DNA of 64,000 bases from Sipunculus nudus (taxonomy: Eukaryota > Annelida > Sipuncula > Golfingiida > Sipunculidae), in the NCBI GenBank assembly GCA_026874595.1, contig CM049315.1:36162164-36226163 (forward strand). The letters run 5' to 3'. A program made the position numbers and the translations under genes. Each line of letters opens with the position of its first letter. The first letter of the stretch is position 1. This document shows, piece after piece, positions 57,451 to 64,000 of this stretch. The notes beneath the pieces are model-generated. The model did no database searches, was not told the DNA's origin, and saw only the letters and a program-made list of their open reading frames with translations.

Positions 57451-59095
57451 TGTAATCGAACTCATTCCATCTACTTACTAACTGAAAATGCTGTCCTGCC
57501 GTATACGCCCGCTGTCAATAAGGGCTTGGAATTGCGGGATTTCTTCGATTTTCTTCTTATTTATTCTCATTGACTCCTCATGTCATAGCTGCTTGTGCAA
57601 TAACGCGGGACAAAGATTGTTTGATGGGTATACTAAAGTGACACATATTAGTTTAAAAAGCCGTGAATATTTTTGTTTCATCTGAATTTGGACATAGCTG
57701 TGCTACAAAGGTAGAGACGACAGAATACACAGCCTTTTATTGTCATCAGGATGCATTTTGTAAACGCCATTTTTCCTTGCATAATGCGAGAAAATCACTC
57801 TTTCTCAACTCAGTCTTCCCCTTGCGACCGTGTACGGCAAAATAAGTGTTTGGAAGCAGTGGGGTTAGCCGTACTTATATGATTTTTAGGGTTGTTGATG
57901 TGCCCGTAAAGCGGTGTTATGAGCTATTCTGAAAAGCATTTTGCTTATCATATCAGCTATATTGCACGGGCAACATTCATATATTTTTGCATTGTACATA
58001 TTAATATACACAAACTGGGATAGCTAGCTAATATTCTTAGGTAAATGTTTCACTGTTAATTAGATACATGTAATTGTTACTGTGAGGAACCAACAATGAA
58101 CAAAGGTAACAATATGTAGCTCAAACAGGAGGGGCACACTGTTTTAAAATTACACACGTTAGAACTTGTTATATTCACACTGCCTTTACCCAGTTTGTGG
58201 ACGATATTTACATTTGTAAGAACGACAAAAGAATTAACATTTCTGAATATCTCTTCATTGATATAAAGTCTATGGCTTCAGATAGAGTAGTTATATATTA
58301 GTCGGACTTATAAATTTGGAATAGTTCATAAAGATGGTTAATATTATCATAAATATTCTTTTATATTATCCGATTTATATCCGTATCAAGGTTAAATAAA
58401 AAGCACTGCGATCGCTAAAATAAAACGTTGTTGTTGTCATCCTTATTATTTTTTTTATTATTGTTACTCCTCAGGTTCATTTTTTTATTTTAATGATGGG
58501 GAAACGAATGAAAAGCTGCCACTGGACAAGTGGTCCATTCTTTGCCGATGGAACCACTCCAAATTTATATTACTTCTGTGTAGACAATTATTTGGGGCAT
58601 GTGGATGTACCCGAATTAGTTACAAATACACGAAATTGATCTCCAGATTCTCAAGAACAAGAACAGTTCAGCGGGGTGGCAGGATTTTGGAAATGGGAGG
58701 AATCATTGCAGGAAGGTAAATAAGAAAACCTAAAAGAGGACCCCTGGTGCAGATAGGGAGGGGTCCAGGTTTTGTTTAAAAAAAACATTGAAAAAAAGTT
58801 GTTGTGGCTCTAAAGGTCTGGGTCCACTATTATTACCATGCAGAATTTATATAGCTTAACATTCACGTATTCATGTTACTGATTTTTTTTATGTATAGCG
58901 ATGCAGAAGTTAAATGCAACTTCCATTCAAATTAGATTTCCGTTACTTATATTTTTATGAAGTAGGCTATATCTGTATTCTCTGAATGCGCTTCTCAAAT
59001 ATTAAACTGCGTGCAGATAATATTGTGCTTGCAAATAAATATTATAGCTTTAAACGTTTAACAATAAACCGTATATGCATATCAGCTTGCTTCCT
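57451..59095. other. 3' flank of the TMEM272-like gene
   Basis: Possible 3' UTR. AATAAA signals occur at about 58395 and 58421. A degenerate relative of the CAGGGGCGGATCCAGG elements may lie at about 58667-58840 (gcaggattttgg, aggggtccaggt). No other gene is seen. Confidence 0.4.
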
Positions 59096-59099
59096 TAAC

Positions 59100-59640
59100 T
59101 AGGGACCCACATGGCTCTCCATGCACGCTCAGCTGAATTTGTCTATAAGGATATGTTTATGACCTTTTCCAAATTATGGGTCCTGTGATCAGTTTGAAGC
59201 CAACCTGACAACCTGTCTACCCTAACTGGAGTTATAATCCATAAACTAATATGTGGACAGGTGGCCCTTGGGACTTTAACCTTGTGACCCAAAAAAAACT
59301 ATAAATTTCTTCCACTATTGGCAGGTGAACAATATCTGAAAGATGAAAGGGGTTTGGATGAAAGGTTTTGCTTAAAATGCATCCACAATCTTCCTAATTA
59401 AGTAGGTCCTGTGACCCTGACCTTTGACCTCATGACCCCAAAATCAAAAGTGTTCTTGTGTTAGAGGTGGGCTATATACAAGTTAAGTTTGAAATCCATA
59501 TGTCAATCCAAACCAGAGTTATTATCAGGAAACAAATTTTACAGACATATAGAAAGACAAACAGACGTATAGACGGGCGGAAAGGGGGATTAATATAGTG
59601 CATCCGCTTATCAAGCGGGGCCCTAATAAACACGCAAGGT
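59100..59640 (+). repeat. Dispersed repeat with GCTCAGCTGAA start
   Basis: Begins 'acccacatggctctcc' with CGCTCAGCTGAATT (59126-59139), like the 5' ends near 1829 and 18030. It contains 'gacctttgacctcatgaccc' and ends in a hairpin-like CATCCGCTTATCAAGCGGGG (59599-59618). Non-coding. Confidence 0.5.
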
Positions 59641-59649
59641 TTCAGGACA

Positions 59650-60205
59650 CAGATGAAACCACGGTTGAGAATCTGATTGTATGAATATAATTTAGCAGTC
59701 TAAAAGTAAAGGGACAATTGCATCACAGATAGAAAAAAAATACTGGTGGCACCACGCCTCTCCAGGAACTGAAGAAACCAATCTTAATCAATAAACACAC
59801 TGGGTTTCATAACACTGGATGAAACCACAGCTGAGAAACTGGCATATCAATAAATGGTCTGAAAAAAAAAATCGTAAAAATTAGAGAAAAATACAGGTGG
59901 CGCCACCAGTTTCCGGAAACTGACAAAACTAGTCATAGTCAAAATTCAAGGCAAGATCAATATACTGGATGTTTTAATCAATTTTTTAATTATTCTGGGG
60001 GCTACTTATACAAGCCCCATAGCTCGAAAGATATAGGTCGCAGGGACCTTATCTCAGGCTTGCCAGGAGATTTTTATTAACCTACCTGGATATTTAGTTA
60101 CAAGTTTCTAAGATTAGCGATTACGATTTGTGCCCTGCTAACGGACGGCCGGACGAGCGCCTTTCCTATATAGGCGTACGCCTACCTCAGTTGACTTTCA
60201 GTCAG
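59650..60205 (+). repeat. Family A repeat, 3' part
   Basis: Carries GGTGGCACCACG (59745) and exact GGTGGCGCCACC (59896-59907), 'tttgtgccctgctaacggac' and the terminal 'gttgactttcagtcagctaagctc' in pieces at 60189-60212. Confidence 0.7.
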
Positions 60206-60755
60206 CTAAGCTCAAACGCATTCATATTGTTGCAGTTTGATTTTGATTGGGTTTGGCATGAATCAGACTTTATGTTAGGGCTTCTATTCTTTTTATTCAA
60301 AATAATTAAACACTCGTCGATATAATACATCTGGCAGACAGAACATTACACGCGCTTCACACGGGAAACATTTTAGAGTCGCACATGCACAGCTTTTTTC
60401 TTTGACGTTACCCTAGACCGCTCAGTTTCCTCATCACGGAATGAAGATAAAAGTCCGACTAACAAAAGCGGGCTGTTACGTGTTACGCCTTTTTTAATTT
60501 TCCTTTGATCAGGAAATAGGTCTAACAAGATCACTTTATATAATCTTTATGATTCACAAAAATTATTGCGAAAATAAATCGGGTCTCGCGACTGTTAGAT
60601 GTTCGTGTCAAAATAAATCCTGAAATGCGCAACATAACTAACAATTACCCACTCTAGTACAATGCAACTGCAAGAGATTTCCAAGGTCAATCCATTTCGG
60701 CCAATCCATACATAATTTCATGAGAAACTAGAATACGGGTAGTCGACAAGCGACT
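60206..60755. other. Intergenic, nothing recognised
   Basis: No gene. A hairpin, GTAGTCG-ACAAG-CGACTAC, at about 60740-60757 abuts the next element. Confidence 0.45.
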
Positions 60756-60759
60756 ACGT

Positions 60760-62190
60760 GTATCCGCCAAAATCAGAGAAGGACGGGTAAAGTGAGGCAT
60801 GGATTGAGTGGCAAGGGGATATAGAGTTACATGTGTTAAATATTAGAATGGATCTCTGCCACATAAACATGATTGTAGGTGGCGCCACCTGTTATTTGAA
60901 CGAGAAACTATCCAAGATATATACACATGCAAAATTTCATGTGGAAAAGTCAAACCACTGCAGAGATATGAGTGATTTTATCCCACATCAGACAAACAGA
61001 TGGACGCTGTGCAAAAATGGCTGCAGGTGGCGCCACCATTTTTGTTCATGTTATAAAGCTATCCAAGGGCTACTTTTGTGTAAAAAAATTTTCCTGATTG
61101 GTTGAATGAGTCTGGAGATATAAGCATGGATGTCTCGTCATGAACGTGAATGTAGGTGGCGCCACCTGTCATAAAATCAAGAAAGCTATGCGGGATGTAT
61201 AAGCATGCTGAATTTCAGGTAATTTGGTCAAACCACTGCAGAGATATGAGTGATTTTAACCAAAGACAGACAAACAGATGGACGCTGTGCAAAAATGGCT
61301 GCAGGTGGTGCCACCATTTTTTGTGTATGTTATAAAGCTATCCAAGGGCTACATTTGTGTAAATTCTTTTTCCTGATTGGTCAAACGGTTCCCGAGATAT
61401 GAGCTTGGATGTCTGCAGTGTTAACGTGAATGTAAGTGGCGCCACCTGTCAGAAAATCAAGAAAGCTATCTAGGATGTATAAGCATGCCGAATTTTAGGT
61501 GAATTAGTCAAACCACAGCAGAGATGTGAGTGATTTTAACCCCAGGCAGATGAACAAATGGACACTGTGCAAACATGGTTGCAGGTGGCGCCACCTTTTG
61601 TTGTGTATGTTATAAAGCTATCCCAGGGCTACATTTGTGTAAAATATTTTTCCAGATCGGTCAAACGGTTCCAGAAATATATGGGTTTATGTGTGGAGTG
61701 TTAACATGAATGTAGGTGGCGCCACCTGTCATAAAATCAAGAAAGCTATCTAGGATGTATATGCATGCCGATTTTTAGGTGAATTAGTCAAACCACTGCA
61801 GAGATATGAGTGATTTTAACCCCAGGCAGATGAACAAATGGACACTGTGCAAACATGATTACAGGTGGCGCCACCTTTTGTTGTGTATGTTATAAAGCTA
61901 TCCCAGGGCTACATTTGTGTAAAAAAAATTTCCGGATCGGTCAAACGGTTCCCGAGATATATGGGTTTAAGTGTGGAAACAGACGCACAAACGGACGCTG
62001 GGCAGAGACGAAAGGTCAGAGGTCAAGGTCACTTGGTTAGGCACCAGTTCACATGTGACCCGATAATTTGTGTAAGTTTCGGAAAAATCTGTCCAGTAGT
62101 CTCAGAGGAGTTCTCCGGAAACGAACGCGGCGGCGGCGGCGGAACCCGGTCAAAAACATAGTATCCGCAAAACTTCGTTTTGGCGGATAC
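60760..62190. mobile_element. TIR-bounded element carrying a 280-bp array with paired palindromes
   Basis: Ends are perfect 13-bp inverted repeats: GTATCCGCCAAAA (60760-60772) and TTTTGGCGGATAC (62178-62190). The interior has four ~280-bp units. Each holds two GGTGGCGCCACC-type palindromes, at 60878, 61026, 61155, 61304 (one mismatch), 61435 (one mismatch), 61584, 61715 and 61864. The right end has a (CGG)n tract (62127-62142) and a hairpin formed by GTATCCGC-AAAAC and GTTTTGGCGGATAC around TTC (62161-62190). No transposase is seen and no clear target duplication was found. The 90-, 61- and 98-codon plus ORFs read repeat units and are not genes. Confidence 0.7.
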
Positions 62191-62302
62191 AATTACATTT
62201 TTTTAGGATAATGTACTAAAATTGTTACATATAATTAAAGGTGTAAACATCGTTTGTTTTACTTTTTAAAGAGCTGGTTAGGCCTTAATTTGTACAAACA
62301 AG

Positions 62303-62531
62303 CAGAAGTATGTCCAGAGGGGGGGGGGGGGGGCGGGGGTTCACCCCGCCTTTTCATACGAAGTATTAATTTTTAAAGGGTTTCAGACAAAATTTTGCGG
62401 CCTGAAACCCTCCCCCACCCACCCTTTCCGGACCTGGGGACTATTTTTAGTTGTTTTTTTTTTTTTTTGCAAGACGGTGTTGGACCACCTCTCCCACCTT
62501 TTCCGTTTCCTAAATACTGGATCCGCTCCTG
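62303..62531. mobile_element. hAT5-like MITE, degenerate left end
   Basis: Left CAGAAGTATGTCCAGAGG, right TACTGGATCCGCTCCTG. It shares 'ttcagacaaaattttg' and G/C blocks with 26254-26473 and 11389-11582. The target duplication is imperfect (CAAG on both sides, shifted by one). Poly-G at 62319-62333, T-run at 62453-62468. Confidence 0.65.
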
Positions 62532-62779
62532 CAAGGATATATGTGTAGACTTTATATTTCTTGGCACTGCAGGTGCCATAGTATCCCTAGACAATTAATC
62601 CCCCCCCCCCCTTTAAGAATAGGTCTCCCATCTTCAGCAGCATATACAGACACTTGGCAATCAACAATGGATTCTTCCATCTATCAATTTGAGATACAAA
62701 TTTTTTCACCAAATATGGGGGCCGATACGGTGAATTACTCTTGAGAAAAAGGGATTAATTTATGAAACTCCAAGATGGA

Positions 62780-63890
62780 TGTCCATGCCGAATTGGAGAC
62801 TAACACGTTGAACGACTTTGCAGATATGAGCAATTTTCATCTAAACAAATGTACGGATGGACACTATACGAAAAAAATGGCAGATGACGCCACCAGTCTT
62901 GAGTACAAGATGGAGGAGGCCAAGATCTATGGACATGCACAGTTTCAGACCAATACGGCACACCACTCTTAAGAAAGAGCATTAATTTTTTCTACGGAAA
63001 CTGGAAGGTAGGTGGCGCCATCTGCCTGGTTTACGAGAAAACTCCAAGATGGATAGATATCCCAAATTTAAGACCAATACCTTGAACCACTCCGGAGATA
63101 TGAGCAATTTTTACCTAATGCACATGTACAGATGGACGCCATGGCAAAACGATTGCAGATGCCATCACCATTCTTGAATACAAGATGGAGGTGTCCAAGA
63201 TCAATAGACATGCACAATTTCAGCCCAATCTGCCCATTAGTTTTAAACTCAAATTGCTCACAGTACTGTCAAGTGGCAATGACGGGGTATTAAAAGGCGC
63301 GAAAACAAGAAAAAGCAAGATTTTCGGTCAATTTAATTTTTAAACCAATCCATGCATGCATTATTGAGATATATATGATTTTGTGTGACTTTAACCAAAT
63401 ATGGCAATATTAAAGGTCAAGGCCCCCATTTAAATATACATCATCCCATAATCAATGTATAAGTATATGTATAATATAAAAGATATCAGTCCATTAGTTT
63501 TTTTACTTATAGAGCTCACAGTACTGTTAAGTGGCAATGATGGGGGTAAAAAACGGCACGAAAACAAGGACAATAGGTGGCGCAATCCAGTTTCTTGTAC
63601 ATGACAACACTATCCAAGATCTTCGGTCAAACTGATTTTTCGATCAATCCATGCAAGATTTCTTGAGATATTTAAGAATTTGTGATTTTCCCTCAAAAAT
63701 GGACCTCATCAAGATCAAGGTCACTCTCCTAGTAAAGGTCATGACCCCATTTTTGATAGGCTTCTTCCTCTCATCCATATCTTTGTCCATGTCAAGTTTA
63801 GTAAAGATCCGTGAAATATTGTTTTGAGTGATCGCGTCCAAAAGGCGGCGGCGGCGCGACTGTGCTTCAACCATAGTATCCCGACTTTTT
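62780..63890. repeat. Second, more decayed palindrome array
   Basis: Units with GATGACGCCACC (62883), GGTGGCGCCATC (63011), GATGCCATCACC (63158) and GGTGGCGCAATC (63576). Spacing 128 then 147 bp mirrors the 131/149 alternation of 60760-62190. Ends with GGCGGCGGCGGCG (63844-63856) and 'atagtatcccgac' / 'ggggatata', a decayed version of the other element's terminal hairpin. Short frames here (65 plus, 60 and 76 minus) are not genes. Confidence 0.65.
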
Positions 63891-64000
63891 CTGGGGATAT
63901 AATGATGTACATCGTTTCAGTAGCTATTTAAAGACGCTATATTAAGAAAGGATAAGACTGAACTGACCTTAGCCCGGAATTCAAGTCCAATAGACCATCA

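Noticed and set aside
58667-58840. Another CAGGGGCGGATCCAGG element
   Set aside because: Only scattered G/C-rich similarity; neither end nor target duplication could be fixed, so it is mentioned only in the flank entry.

Overview
This window is AT-rich eukaryotic DNA with intron-bearing genes, long non-coding stretches, many (TA)n microsatellites and unusually many poly(dG:dC) runs. Over half of what I can classify is repetitive. The repeat types, a GIY-YIG Penelope-like retroelement, an OTU-containing MULE relic, a family 92 glycosyltransferase gene and a TMEM272-like gene together suggest a marine invertebrate, most likely a bivalve mollusc. That assignment is inference from gene and repeat flavour, not from a search.

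Layout. 1-7.1 kb: two diverged copies of a ~2.3 kb segment, separated by a 33-bp minisatellite (2.35-3.17 kb) and a nested foldback element (3.46-4.51 kb). 7.2-8.1 kb: decayed L1/Tx1-like LINE, minus strand. 8.9-10.1 kb and 18.0-20.1 kb: arrays of a ~335-bp dispersed repeat (called family A here), found again inverted at 27.4-28.2 kb and once more at 59.7-60.2 kb. 11.36-14.56 kb: nearly full-length but broken Penelope-like element with a probable hammerhead ribozyme at its 3' end. 17.6-18.0 kb: near-perfect palindromic MITE. 22.4-23.7 kb: intact intronless GT92 glycosyltransferase gene, minus strand. 24.36-24.76 kb: hAT-type MITE with a perfect 8-bp target duplication. 30.0-32.5 kb: a 40-bp minisatellite split by a solo LTR, itself split by a MITE. 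33.3-35.7 kb: broken MULE transposase with an OTU-like domain. 41.2-44.8 and 47.0-50.2 kb: two copies of a low-copy segment carrying a related short ORF and a tRNA-like SINE. 51.9-57.45 kb: a seven-coding-exon TMEM272-like four-pass membrane protein, with an antisense LINE relic in its last intron. 60.8-62.2 kb: a TIR-bounded element built from a regular ~280-bp array.

Only two host genes are well supported: GT92 and TMEM272-like. They lie 28 kb apart on opposite strands and show no functional link. The most unusual signal is the 12-bp perfect palindrome GGTGGCGCCACC. It occurs at least 13 times exactly, plus about ten near-copies, in several otherwise different repeat families. In the 60.8-62.2 kb element it is spaced 149/131 bp in strict alternation. 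It contains an 11-base match to the right-hand part of the CTCF core consensus, and two full 13-base CTCF-core matches occur elsewhere in a duplicated pair of blocks (10.54 and 16.36 kb).

Limits: all coordinates and alignments were made by eye. Family assignments of decayed elements rest on remembered conserved motifs. Repeat boundaries are approximate unless a target-site duplication is given.
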